Below the pieces are notes generated by a model. It was not told where the DNA came from. It ran no database searches and worked only from the letters and a program-made list of their open reading frames with translations. From Lachnospiraceae bacterium (lineage in GTDB: Bacteria; Bacillota; Clostridia; Lachnospirales; Lachnospiraceae): 46,499 nt of DNA. Below are positions 6,737 to 15,116 of the stretch, piece after piece. The number at the start of each line of letters is the position of its first letter. Positions within the stretch are counted from its first letter, which is position 1. The stretch covers positions 1 through 46,499 of the forward strand of contig JAAWBX010000040.1 of assembly GCA_022792885.1 (NCBI GenBank), given 5' to 3'. A program made the position numbers and the translations under genes.

Positions 6737-8841
6737 CTGCTGTTCCTCCCTGCGTTAATTCTAAAGTTGTCCAGATAATCCCGATACAACTGGTAGGTCT
6801 TTTTGCCTTCCAGTGCCTGCGTCATAGCCACAAAGCTGGATTCATAATCGGTTACGAGGTATACAATCTCAACTTCCGGATGTTGTGCAAGCTGATCGGC
6901 CAACTCCCTGAACCGGTTCTCGTCATTGAGGATCGCCATTTTGTTTTCCGGCAGTATCAGCATATCCGGCACGGATACGTCAATGACGGGACATTTGCCG
7001 ATAGCGCCTGCTTTCATCCACAGCATGGAGAGTAGTTCTTTGAACTGCATACCGAGAGATATCTTAGTTTTGTCGAGAAATCCCAGTTTAAAAAAAACGG
7101 CGTTTGCCTTGAAACCGTCTGCCATCGGCATTTCCCGTTCACCTGTGGTGATGTAATTTCCTTTCAGCGGATTCCCGTTCACATCGTGCCCCTCAATACT
7201 GCATACGGTACGAGGCCAAGTGACATATCTGGCAATGCCGCGGCTTTCCCATTCGAGATCCCCCTGCTGTATGCCACGTGCTTCAAAACCTTTGCGTTCC
7301 TCTGCGCTGATTTCGTTATTAGTGACCATGATGCAACGGCGGCTGCCTCCGTCCTCTGCATTAAGTAGGTTAACCGCATGCAGCGTGGTGCCGGAACCAG
7401 AAAAGAAGTCAACAATGAGAGCTCTGGGTTTGTTTGCGACAAAGAAGCGGATTGCATCGTGAACAGCGTACACCGATTTTGGAAAAGTAAAGCGATGGCC
7501 TATTATATCATTAAGCATTTTCGTGCCCTTTTGTGTTGCATCATGGCTTGTAATCCACCATTGTGTACCGGGAATAAATCGTGCTTCATATCCGCTCTCG
7601 TCTACTATAATTGAACCATCGGCATTATATCCGATAATTGGGAAATCACCATTTTCAACTTTTGCTTGCTCACCTTGAGCAAGATAGGTAATTGAGGCTC
7701 TATCTCCTTGAACGCGGCCCAGATGGACATAATGCTTATCAATTAGTTCAATAAGGGTATCTCGGCCGAGACGCCATCTGCCCTCGCGCCCGTCAGGAAA
7801 AATTGGCCATACAGCTATTTGACCTTCCGGAACCTTTACTGTACTACGATCAGCAGAAAATGGTATGCTCTCCCCAACACTTTCGATCCGTGTTCCATCT
7901 TTATTTACAAAAATCGGATAGAACATATTAGGTCTATCGGCTCTGAGGGTAGCAGTTCCAGAACGTTGCAGGCCATTCCAGCGAAGCTTATCTTTATAGC
8001 CGCCCTTAATTTTTCCCCGCCAATCATCGTCCAATTTTAGTGGAGACGGCGCGCATCGCCCGAATGTCAAGAAATATATGTATTCATCCGTGCGGGCAAA
8101 TTGTCCGCCACGACTAACGCCTGCCGGGTTGATGACAGAAGAAACCATTTGCATGCTTGCTTGCGGAAACATTTCTTCCAGCAAGCACCCGAGGTGTAAA
8201 TACTCTTTTTCATCTATGGTGATGATCAACACAGAATCGTTCGGATTCAGAAGTTTTTTAGCAATCTCCAACCGCTTCTGCATCATGGAAAGCCATTTGC
8301 TGTGACGGTATTCGTCTGTTCCGTCCACATAGTCGTTGTTGTATTTCCAGTCCTTTGCGCCGGTATTATAGGGCGGATCGATATAGAGGCAATCCACTTC
8401 GCCTGCGTACAGGTATTCCAGAAGCTGCAGGGCGTGATAGTTGTCCGCTTCGATCAATGTGTGCCACAATTCGCCGTCCGGCGCATTGCACACCTCTCCC
8501 AAGAGCTGAAGGCAGGGATAGATAGGATCGCCCAGCTCCGCTGTCGTAACAAGATCCGCCACTGCAAACGGTACCGCTTTCTTGCTGTTTTTAGGTAGGC
8601 ATGCGGCAATGCCGTCTTCAATTTTCAGAACGGTGTAGGTCTCGTTAGCTTTCCCGTTGCGAACAGATACTTTTAGCCCTTTTCTTACGGGGATATCGTA
8701 TAGAAGAGTGCATTCCGGCAGGTGTTCCTCAAATACAAGACCGAACTTTTTCTGCTTCACCAGCTTATCCGCCGCTGCCTGAAGCTGCGCGCGCAATTCA
8801 GGATTCTCAACTTTCCGTATCAATTCATTTAATGCTGCCAT
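6733..8841 (-). CDS. Type III DNA methyltransferase, Mod subunit
   Basis: This 702-residue protein methylates adenine in the recognition site and supplies sequence specificity to the restriction complex. The catalytic motif DPPYNTG is at about 155-161, and the AdoMet-binding motif FFSGSGTT lies much further on (about residue 465). This order is that of beta-class N6-adenine methyltransferases such as type III Mod. The region between them should contain the target-recognition domain. The start has GGAG 9 bases upstream. The gene follows the small HTH gene by 12 bases and overlaps res by four, forming one operon. I saw no simple-sequence repeat tract that would suggest phase variation. Confidence 0.93.
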   Translation of the reverse strand: MAALNELIRKVENPELRAQLQAAADKLVKQKKFGLVFEEHLPECTLLYDIPVRKGLKVSVRNGKANETYTVLKIEDGIAACLPKNSKKAVPFAVADLVTTAELGDPIYPCLQLLGEVCNAPDGELWHTLIEADNYHALQLLEYLYAGEVDCLYIDPPYNTGAKDWKYNNDYVDGTDEYRHSKWLSMMQKRLEIAKKLLNPNDSVLIITIDEKEYLHLGCLLEEMFPQASMQMVSSVINPAGVSRGGQFARTDEYIYFLTFGRCAPSPLKLDDDWRGKIKGGYKDKLRWNGLQRSGTATLRADRPNMFYPIFVNKDGTRIESVGESIPFSADRSTVKVPEGQIAVWPIFPDGREGRWRLGRDTLIELIDKHYVHLGRVQGDRASITYLAQGEQAKVENGDFPIIGYNADGSIIVDESGYEARFIPGTQWWITSHDATQKGTKMLNDIIGHRFTFPKSVYAVHDAIRFFVANKPRALIVDFFSGSGTTLHAVNLLNAEDGGSRRCIMVTNNEISAEERKGFEARGIQQGDLEWESRGIARYVTWPRTVCSIEGHDVNGNPLKGNYITTGEREMPMADGFKANAVFFKLGFLDKTKISLGMQFKELLSMLWMKAGAIGKCPVIDVSVPDMLILPENKMAILNDENRFRELADQLAQHPEVEIVYLVTDYESSFVAMTQALEGKKTYQLYRDYLDNFRINAGRNSR

Positions 8842-8853
8842 CTCTCTATCTCC

Positions 8854-9189
8854 TTAGCCTCGCGCCGCAAATAGCGTCGTTAGCGTAGTGCGAATTTTGT
8901 CCAGTTCCTGCGAATGGTCTGTTATCAACCTGGCAATGTCAGCAGGGATTTCATCCCGGCCTTCTGCTGCAAAATTCAGAAATTCAATGCGCTGTTGGTC
9001 GTTCACTTTTAGATGATTCAGCATCCTGTACTGTATCTCTGGGGGCGGCGGATTGACCTTGCCGGACAGAATGTCGTAGAAATACGGTTTTGTAATTTCA
9101 ACCGACGTATAAAAGGCCGACTGCGATATACCGGTTTGCTTGATCATTTCCCGCAGGAAATTTCCAAATGCTTTTTTATCCTTCGCCAT
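8854..9189 (-). CDS. Small helix-turn-helix regulator of the type III RM operon
   Basis: This 111-residue protein begins with a helix-turn-helix fold: FGNFLREMIKQTGISQSAFY, then ITKPYFYDILSGKVNPPPPE. This is the layout of XRE-like regulators. The start is set by a perfect AGGAGGT 7 bases upstream. It is the first gene of the operon, and its promoter carries a palindrome over the -10 region. That suggests it controls its own operon in the manner of restriction-modification control proteins, which delay restriction until methylation is established. This role is inferred from position. Confidence 0.75.
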   Translation of the reverse strand: MAKDKKAFGNFLREMIKQTGISQSAFYTSVEITKPYFYDILSGKVNPPPPEIQYRMLNHLKVNDQQRIEFLNFAAEGRDEIPADIARLITDHSQELDKIRTTLTTLFAARG

Positions 9190-9212
9190 CCGCTTTACCT
9201 CCTAATATGTAC

Positions 9213-9251
9213 GTATGTAAACATACTAACATTCTTTTTGCTTAAAATCAA
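9213..9251 (-). promoter_or_regulatory. Promoter and operator of the type III RM operon
   Basis: On the minus strand, -35 TTGATT (9246-9251) and extended -10 TGTTAGTAT (hexamer 9223-9228) are 17 bases apart. The palindrome GTATGT-AA-ACATAC (9213-9226) overlaps the -10 and the start site, a natural place for repression by the first gene product. Confidence 0.7.
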
Positions 9252-9256
9252 GAATT

Positions 9257-9285
9257 TTGAAAACATTATTTCCTCATTTTATAAT
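9257..9285 (+). promoter_or_regulatory. Strong divergent sigma-A-type promoter
   Basis: TTGAAA (9257-9262) and TATAAT (9280-9285) are 17 bases apart on the plus strand, back to back with the RM promoter. It would transcribe the short ORF at 9289 and then the MOSC gene. Confidence 0.65.
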
Positions 9286-9288
9286 ACC

Positions 9289-9423
9289 ATGCATAAACAA
9301 TATCCCCTTCTGCCATACAAAAGTTCTAGGCGGCAAATGGAAAATCAAAATCATTTATTATATCGCTTTTCGGGATATATACCGCTTCAGGAATTGGAAG
9401 CAGACGGCTTTATGAAACAATGA
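9289..9423 (+). CDS. Possible 44-residue ORF of unknown function
   Basis: The ATG lies within a few bases of the predicted transcription start of the promoter at 9257-9285, with no ribosome binding site, so it would need leaderless translation. The encoded peptide (MHKQYPLLPYKSSRRQMENQ through ELEADGFMKQ) is not one I recognise. It may simply be untranslated leader. Confidence 0.2.
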   Translation: MHKQYPLLPYKSSRRQMENQNHLLYRFSGYIPLQELEADGFMKQ

Positions 9424-9526
9424 TTTCTTTTTCCTCTTGCCAAATCTTCCGTTTCCAAGTAAACTGATATCATCCGTCTGGCCTTCCTTTCCGGGAAGCT
9501 CCAGGCAAAAACAAGGAGGATATCAT

Positions 9527-9967
9527 ATGAGTCAGCCATCGGTGCATGCCATCTGCATCAATAAAGAACGGGGACAATTAAAACAGGAGATCGAAACGGC
9601 TCGCTTTCTCACCGACACCGGGATCGAGGGTGACGGCCACTGCGGCGACTGGGGACGGCAGGTCACCTGCCTGGACTGGGACAGCGTCGTAAGATCCAAC
9701 GAGGAGAATCGTCTTACCATGGGCCCCGGGGATTTTGCGGAAAATGTCTCCATCGAACATATGAGTGAATTGGATCTTAAGACAGGCGACCGTTTCCGTC
9801 TCGGAAGCGAAGTCGTTTTGGAAGTGACCCAGATCGGCAAACCCGACCATCCCAGCGTCGTCACAAGGACGTTCGGTATTTCCCTGCTCCCCTACGAAGG
9901 ACGATTCTGCCGGGTTATTCAGGGCGGGCAGGTCAAAAAAGGAGATGCCGTCGTAAAACTTCCCTGA
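9527..9967 (+). CDS. MOSC domain-containing protein
   Basis: This 146-residue protein consists of a single MOSC domain, the beta-strand-rich fold found at the C-terminus of molybdenum cofactor sulfurases and in YiiM/YuaD-like proteins. Typical features are TDTGIEGDGHCGDWGRQV, the GDFAENVS block, GDRFRLGS and the end GRFCRVIQGGQVKKGDAV. I chose the ATG at 9527 because AAGGAGG lies 8 bases upstream; the frame stays open further left without a site. In Clostridia relatives the segment after IGK usually carries several cysteines for sulfur transfer. Here it reads IGKPDHPSVVTRTFG without them, so sulfur-carrier activity is doubtful. No molybdopterin genes are near. Confidence 0.8.
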   Translation: MSQPSVHAICINKERGQLKQEIETARFLTDTGIEGDGHCGDWGRQVTCLDWDSVVRSNEENRLTMGPGDFAENVSIEHMSELDLKTGDRFRLGSEVVLEVTQIGKPDHPSVVTRTFGISLLPYEGRFCRVIQGGQVKKGDAVVKLP

Positions 9968-9976
9968 CCAAAAACA

Positions 9977-10020
9977 AGGCTGCCATACCGGCGATCCATG
10001 GATCCGCGGTGCGGCAGCCT
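9977..10020. terminator. Bidirectional terminator between convergent genes
   Basis: AGGCTGCC (9977-9984) pairs with GGCAGCCT (10013-10020). The stem is followed by GTTTTCTTCTTT on the plus strand and by TTGTTTTT on the minus strand. It serves the MOSC gene and the aldo/keto reductase gene, which face each other. Confidence 0.8.
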
Positions 10021-10030
10021 GTTTTCTTCT

Positions 10031-11038
10031 TTATGCGTCCATGACCGCGGACGCTCTCTTCAACATCTCCCGGATCGGAAGATGATACGGGCAGCGGGTC
10101 TCACAGACACCGCAGCCGATGCAGTCCTTCGCTTTCACCGGCATCGCCTCATAACGGCCCATCGCCCAATCCTTCAGACCGTACCTGCGATAATACCCTT
10201 CCATCAGGAACACGCCCGGAATGGCAATGCCGACCGTACAAGGCGCGCAGTAGTTACACCGGCGGCAGAAATTCGTGCCCAGCTCCTCCTTCACCGCGGC
10301 CATCCCGGCCTCCTCCTCGGCGGTAAGCGGCGTCTCGTCTTCCACTGCCCGGATGTTCTCCGTCAGTTCCTTCACCTCCGCCATGCCGGGGATGATCACC
10401 GTCACATTCGGATTCTTCGCGATAAAACGCATTGCCAGCCGGCCGTCCTCGATCGCGCCTCCGGCCAGAGGCTTCATACAGATAAAACCGATCCCCCGCT
10501 TCGCGCACTCGGCGATCAGCTCTTCCGCCTGTGTTTCTACTATATTATAAGGATACATGATCGTCTCGACCCAATCCAATTCCAGCGCTTTCTTAAACAA
10601 ATCCAGCGAATGAAGCGTAATGCCGATATGTCCGATCCTGCCGGCTGCCTTCGCTTCCTTCAAAGCTTCCAGCGCGCCGCCTTCCCCCTGCACCTGTTCA
10701 AACTGTTCGGGCGAAGGGTTATGTATCTGATACAGGTCGATATAATCCGTGCGGAAATTCTTCAGGCTGATATCAATATCCTTCGCCATCTCCTCTTTCG
10801 TCCGGGACATACTCTTTGTCGCCAGAATAAATTTATCCCGATACCCTTCCAAAGCCTCTCCCAGGTACTCTTCACTGACCGTATAGCCGCGGGCCGAATC
10901 GATATAATTCACACCGGCTTCGATCATCCCCTGAATCAATGCTTTCGCGCTTGCCACATCCGCTCTCTGAATCGGAATCCCCCCCAGTCCCATCCGGGAG
11001 ATCACAAGGCCTGTCTTTCCAAGAGTCACCATCTTCAT
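10031..11038 (-). CDS. Aldo/keto reductase with C-terminal 4Fe-4S ferredoxin domain
   Basis: This 335-residue protein joins an aldo/keto reductase barrel to an iron-sulfur tail. The barrel shows the catalytic residues in NYIDSARGYTVSE (Asp and Tyr), ILATKS (Lys) and DLYQIHN (His), with the nucleotide-binding part later. The tail has CRRCNYCAPC at about residue 260 and CIGCGVCETRCPYHLP near 305-320, enough cysteines for two clusters. Such fusions are common in anaerobes and presumably link an NAD(P)H-dependent carbonyl reduction to ferredoxin-type electron flow. The substrate is not predictable. It is a single-gene unit with its own promoter and a shared terminator. Confidence 0.9.
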   Translation of the reverse strand: MKMVTLGKTGLVISRMGLGGIPIQRADVASAKALIQGMIEAGVNYIDSARGYTVSEEYLGEALEGYRDKFILATKSMSRTKEEMAKDIDISLKNFRTDYIDLYQIHNPSPEQFEQVQGEGGALEALKEAKAAGRIGHIGITLHSLDLFKKALELDWVETIMYPYNIVETQAEELIAECAKRGIGFICMKPLAGGAIEDGRLAMRFIAKNPNVTVIIPGMAEVKELTENIRAVEDETPLTAEEEAGMAAVKEELGTNFCRRCNYCAPCTVGIAIPGVFLMEGYYRRYGLKDWAMGRYEAMPVKAKDCIGCGVCETRCPYHLPIREMLKRASAVMDA

Positions 11039-11088
11039 CTCTCTACCTCCAAGTATATAAGGAAAACTTCCTGTTTTCTATAAAAATC

Positions 11089-11117
11089 AGTTTAACGGAT
11101 TTTTTCGTGTTTGACAA
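11089..11117 (-). promoter_or_regulatory. Promoter of the aldo/keto reductase gene
   Basis: On the minus strand, -35 TTGTCA (11112-11117) and -10 TAAACT (11089-11094) are 17 bases apart, about 50 bases before the start codon. Confidence 0.55.
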
Positions 11118-11141
11118 GCTTCTTTTCGCCCGCAAAACAAG

Positions 11142-11181
11142 CGGACGGCCGCTCAGCCCGGGAAACTGAAGCGGCCGCCCG
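11142..11181 (-). terminator. Terminator of the feoAB operon
   Basis: A GC-rich stem, CGGACGGCCGCT (11142-11153) with AGCGGCCGCCCG (11170-11181), is followed on the minus strand by CTTGTTTTG. It lies about 85 bases after the feoB stop. Confidence 0.65.
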
Positions 11182-11265
11182 CCGTTGAAGTACAAACGAT
11201 CCGTTCATCGGCAATACCTTTTCATAGTTTACTATAACATACCCTCGTCCTCTTTTCAAGGGCTT

Positions 11266-13257
11266 TTAAAAAATCAGGCTCCCGACCTGATAAACCAGCA
11301 CAGACATCCCCCAGGCAAATAAAAGCTGAAACACCATCATTTTCAACGTCCAGATCCAGGAACCGGTTTCTTTTCGTATCGTCGCGATCGTCGCCGCACA
11401 GGGAGTATACAAAAGGCAAAAGACCATCAACGCGTAGGCGTTCACCGGCCCGAAACCGAGATTCCCCAGCGCACCGGACAATTCCGCCATACCGGCCGCC
11501 GAATTGATGTTGGAAATCCCAAACAATACGGAAAAACTGGACACCACCACTTCCTTTGCCGATATTCCGCTGATCAGAGCCACCGCCACCTGCCACAGCC
11601 CCAATCCCGCCGGCAGAAGAAGCGGCGTCAGAAAACGACCGACCGAGGCGCCGAAGCTTAAGGAAACATCCTCCACCGGTCCCGTCACTCCGTAATTCAA
11701 TAAAAACCAGAGGATAATCGAGGCAAGAAAGATCACCGTCCCCGCCTTTGTCAGGTAATCTTTCACTTTTTCCCATACATAGATCGCCACGGTTCTGGCA
11801 TTCGGAGTCTTATACTCGGGCAATTCAATCAGAAGCGCGTTCTCCTCCTTATCGCCCGTGATCTTATGCACCGCCAGGGCTACGACAATCGCCGTAAAAA
11901 CCCCCAGCACATAAAGGGAATACGCCGCCGCCATGGCATATTTTCCGAAAAAAATCCCGGAAAACAGCACATAGATCGGAAGCCTCGCCGAACAGGACAT
12001 AAACGGCGTAATCAAAATCGTTTTTTTGCGATCCCTCTCGCTCTCCAGCGCCCGAGTCGCCATCACGGCCGGCACCGTGCAGCCAAACCCCAGAACCATA
12101 GGAAGAAATGCTTTACCGGATAATCCCACCCGGCCCATGGTTTCATCCATCACGTAAGCGACCCTGGCCATATAACCGCTGTCCTCCAAAAAGGCCAGCG
12201 CCAGAAATAAAATAAAAATATTCGGCAAAAAAGTCAAAATACCGCCGACACCGGCGATAATCCCGTCCACAATCAGAGATATCAGCCATTCTGCCGTTCC
12301 GATCTCGGCCAGAAAAGCCGTAACGCCGTCGGAGAACCAGGCCAGCCCTTCCTCAAAATAGCCTTTCAGAAAATCTCCCACCGTAAATGTAAGGAAAAAC
12401 ACCACCGCCATAATCAGAAGAAAGATCGGAACCCCCCAGACCCGATGCGTCAGCCAGACGTCAATCTTATCCGTGGAAGCCTCCTTCTCCCCCTTATTAA
12501 ACAGGCATTCCTCGACCACTTCCTCTATGTAATCGTATTTTTCATTGATAAGCTGCTTCTCATAAGATTTATCCAGCACGGCCGGCATGGAAAGCGGATA
12601 CTGCTCCCGGACCTGTTCGTCCATCTCCAGATGCTTGACCGCCAGCCAGCGCCGATTGGGGATCTCCCCGTACCGGGCAAGCAATTCCGCCTCCAGTTTC
12701 CCGATCTTGGCTTCCAGGCCCTTCGAATACCGCATCACACTTTTTACCGGCCCCTCCTCGTAATGGTGAGACACCGCGTGCAAAAGCACGTCCAGCCCGG
12801 TTCGTCTGCGGGCGGATACCGGTACCACCGGAATACCGCCCAGCATTTCCGGCAGCCGATGCAAGTCCAGCTCCATCCCGCGCTCTTCCACAATATCCAT
12901 CATATTCAGAGCCAGAATCACCGGTTTCTTAAGCTCCAGAAGCTGCATGGTCAGATATAGATTCCTCTCCAAAGAGGACGCGTCGACCACATTAATGAGC
13001 ACGTCCACTTCCTCGCTCATCACGCACTTTCTCGTCACCCGCTCCTCAATCGAATAGGAGGTCAGACTGTAAATGCCGGGCAGATCGATAATCCTGATCC
13101 GATCGCCCCGATAGGAAGCTTCGCCCTCCACCCGTTCCACCGTCACTCCGGGCCAATTCGCCACCTTCAAAGACGAACCGGTAATCGCGTTAAACAGCGT
13201 CGTCTTGCCACAATTCGGATTCCCGACAAAACCTACCGTGATCGTTCTCGTTTTCAT
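11266..13257 (-). CDS. feoB: Ferrous iron transport protein B
   Basis: This 663-residue membrane GTPase imports Fe(II), the main iron form for anaerobes. The N-terminal G domain shows all signatures: GNPNCGKTT at about residues 11-19, ANWPGVT, DLPGIYS, NMMD and VPVSARR. A helical GDI domain follows. The membrane part runs from about residue 275, with the GFGCTVPAVMATR gate motif and a final set of helices including PCAATIATIRKE. Length is at the short end of the family, but the protein appears complete. It starts three bases after feoA, with GGGAGG inside the feoA end. Confidence 0.96.
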   Translation of the reverse strand: MKTRTITVGFVGNPNCGKTTLFNAITGSSLKVANWPGVTVERVEGEASYRGDRIRIIDLPGIYSLTSYSIEERVTRKCVMSEEVDVLINVVDASSLERNLYLTMQLLELKKPVILALNMMDIVEERGMELDLHRLPEMLGGIPVVPVSARRRTGLDVLLHAVSHHYEEGPVKSVMRYSKGLEAKIGKLEAELLARYGEIPNRRWLAVKHLEMDEQVREQYPLSMPAVLDKSYEKQLINEKYDYIEEVVEECLFNKGEKEASTDKIDVWLTHRVWGVPIFLLIMAVVFFLTFTVGDFLKGYFEEGLAWFSDGVTAFLAEIGTAEWLISLIVDGIIAGVGGILTFLPNIFILFLALAFLEDSGYMARVAYVMDETMGRVGLSGKAFLPMVLGFGCTVPAVMATRALESERDRKKTILITPFMSCSARLPIYVLFSGIFFGKYAMAAAYSLYVLGVFTAIVVALAVHKITGDKEENALLIELPEYKTPNARTVAIYVWEKVKDYLTKAGTVIFLASIILWFLLNYGVTGPVEDVSLSFGASVGRFLTPLLLPAGLGLWQVAVALISGISAKEVVVSSFSVLFGISNINSAAGMAELSGALGNLGFGPVNAYALMVFCLLYTPCAATIATIRKETGSWIWTLKMMVFQLLFAWGMSVLVYQVGSLIF

Positions 13258-13260
13258 CTC

Positions 13261-13482
13261 TTACGCCTCCCTGACCTGTATATGGTCCGCGATCCTCCGG
13301 CCAAGAGCCAGACGAGTACCCCGCACCTTGATAATAAGAGCGCCGTTCCTCTTGCTGTTTTGTATCACGATCCCGGTCTGCTCATTCACTCCCAAAGCTT
13401 CCAGACGTCTGGTCACGGGGCCGTCCACATGAACCTCCTCCACCACATATGTCTTTCCGATCTTTCCCTCGCTAAGCGTCAT
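13261..13482 (-). CDS. feoA: Ferrous iron transport protein A
   Basis: This 73-residue cytosolic SH3-like protein is the usual partner of FeoB and is needed for its activity. It has the FeoA pattern RRLEALGVNEQTGI, then NGALIIKVRGTRLALGR and an end in IADHIQV. AAAAGGGG lies upstream of the ATG. It is the first gene of the operon, behind a perfect promoter with a DtxR-like dyad in the leader. Confidence 0.94.
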   Translation of the reverse strand: MTLSEGKIGKTYVVEEVHVDGPVTRRLEALGVNEQTGIVIQNSKRNGALIIKVRGTRLALGRRIADHIQVREA

Positions 13483-13506
13483 ATCTCGTCCCCTTTTCCG
13501 GCAACC

Positions 13507-13564
13507 GTTAGATTACTCTAACTTTTATATGGCGTATTATAGGCACTTCGACAGAAAATGTCAA
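13507..13564 (-). promoter_or_regulatory. feoAB promoter with DtxR-like dyad in the leader
   Basis: On the minus strand, -35 TTGACA (13559-13564) and -10 TATAAT (13536-13541) are both perfect consensus and 17 bases apart. The -35 overlaps the end of the upstream spoVAF gene. Downstream of the start site, GTTAGA-TTAC-TCTAAC (13507-13522) is a perfect 6-bp inverted repeat of the kind bound by DtxR/IdeR-type metal repressors. This fits iron repression of uptake. Confidence 0.75.
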
Positions 13565-14985
13565 TGGTTTTTGGAATCCTGAAAAGAAATCCTGCGGCGG
13601 AACAAACGTTCCTTCAACGCGCTCCAGGAGAACGGCAGCAGCGGATAGATATAACTTTTTCCGGCAATCGTCTTGTTCCCGGCGATTACGATCCCGATAA
13701 AAATAAGACCGCCGATCATGCCCCATAAAGAAAAAAGTTCTGTCAATATCAATAATATGAGCCGCATGAATTTTAATGCATACCCCAATTCAAAACTTGT
13801 CTGGGTATAATTCGCCACGGTCACAAACGCCATGTACAACATCGATTCGGCGTTGAACCAGCCGGAAGAAACCGCATATTCCCCCATGGAAATACCGGCG
13901 ATAATACTCAAGGGTGTCGAAAGCATATTCGGTGTGCTCAAAGCCGCCAGACGCATTCCGTCCACCGCAAATTCCAAAATCAACAACTGCCAGAACACGG
14001 GAATGTTCACCGGATCCGTCAAAGCGGTAAATTGCAGAAACCCCGGAAGCCACTGCGGATGATTCACAAACAGCAAAAACAACGGCGTCAGAAACAGCGT
14101 AACCAGCGCCGTCATAAAACGGGACATTCTCAAATATGTCCCCGTCAATGGTGGAAAATAATAATCGTCCGCCTGCTCCACAATGTCGAACACCGAAGCC
14201 GGCAGAATCATCGCCGAAGGCGAATTGTCCACCAGAACCACCAGATTCCCTTCCAACAGATGCGCCGCCGTCGTATCCGGCCGCTCGGAGAATTTGAACT
14301 TCGGGAACGGATTACACCACTTGTAAGGAAACAGACATTCCGCCAGGCTCTCCTGATTCATGGAAAGCGCATCGACCTCCAGACGGTTCAGACGGTCTTT
14401 TATCCGGCCCAGCAATTCTTTGTCTACCCGATCGTCCACATAAATCAGAGCGACATCCGTATGAGAACGCTTCCCCACCTGCAGCTTCTCCATCCGAAGC
14501 CTGGGATCCCGGATCCTTCGGCGGATCAGCGCCGTATTACAGGTAAGGCGTTCGGAAAACCCATCTCTGGATCCCCGCATCACCCGATCTTTCTCCGGCT
14601 CGTCCACGCCGCGCTCCGGAAAACTCCGAAGATCCATGACAATGACTTCCCGGTAGCCCTCAATCAGCAAACAGGGCATTCCCATCAGAATCGTCGTCAC
14701 AATCTCTTCCTCCTCCTTCAGAAGCGAAACCTGGCCGTAAGGCAGAAGCTGATCCACAAACGCTCCCGGTCCGGCCGGCATTTCCTCCGCCCTGGTTTCC
14801 AGAAGTTTTGCCAGAATCCGCTCAATCAGGCTGTCTTTGGCCGTCCCGTCGATCTGATACAAACCGGCTTTTCTGCCGCCCAGAACAAACGGATGAAAAA
14901 TCACGTCAAAACTGACGTCCGTTCCCAGTTTCCGATTAAAATATTCGCTGTCCTTCTGAAAATCCCCTGTCAGATGATACGCCAT
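13561..14985 (-). CDS. spoVAF: Spore germination protein of the GerA/SpoVAF family
   Basis: This 474-residue protein belongs to the GerA family and is closest to SpoVAF. The N-terminal soluble half has RGSRDGFSE, NTALIRRRIRDPRLR and VGKRSHTDVALIYVDD. The middle has FKFSERPDTTAAHLLEGNLV, and the C-terminal part (from about residue 290) has several membrane helices. SpoVAF sits in the inner spore membrane, is encoded with SpoVA in Bacillus and aids ion release early in germination. Here no spoVA genes flank it and it appears as a single gene. GGAGG lies just before the ATG. SpoVAF rather than a nutrient-receptor A subunit is my best call. Confidence 0.82.
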   Translation of the reverse strand: MAYHLTGDFQKDSEYFNRKLGTDVSFDVIFHPFVLGGRKAGLYQIDGTAKDSLIERILAKLLETRAEEMPAGPGAFVDQLLPYGQVSLLKEEEEIVTTILMGMPCLLIEGYREVIVMDLRSFPERGVDEPEKDRVMRGSRDGFSERLTCNTALIRRRIRDPRLRMEKLQVGKRSHTDVALIYVDDRVDKELLGRIKDRLNRLEVDALSMNQESLAECLFPYKWCNPFPKFKFSERPDTTAAHLLEGNLVVLVDNSPSAMILPASVFDIVEQADDYYFPPLTGTYLRMSRFMTALVTLFLTPLFLLFVNHPQWLPGFLQFTALTDPVNIPVFWQLLILEFAVDGMRLAALSTPNMLSTPLSIIAGISMGEYAVSSGWFNAESMLYMAFVTVANYTQTSFELGYALKFMRLILLILTELFSLWGMIGGLIFIGIVIAGNKTIAGKSYIYPLLPFSWSALKERLFRRRISFQDSKNH

Positions 14986-15058
14986 GCCTCCACGCTCCTC
15001 ATTCTATATTTCTGTGTTTTATTGTTTGGAGCCCGGCCGTTTTTATGCATAAGAAAGC

Positions 15059-15087
15059 TTGATTTTGTCCGGAATGGCTACTATAAT
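15059..15087 (+). promoter_or_regulatory. Promoter of the HD-domain gene
   Basis: TTGATT (15059-15064) and TATAAT (15082-15087) are 17 bases apart on the plus strand, 29 bases before the start codon. Confidence 0.7.
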
Positions 15088-15116
15088 GGAAGAAAATGTC
15101 ACGAGAGGAGATTAAC

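Noticed and set aside
9998..11083. 361-codon plus-strand ORF
   Set aside because: It is antisense to the well-conserved aldo/keto reductase and rich in His, Arg and Pro in the pattern of a shadow frame.
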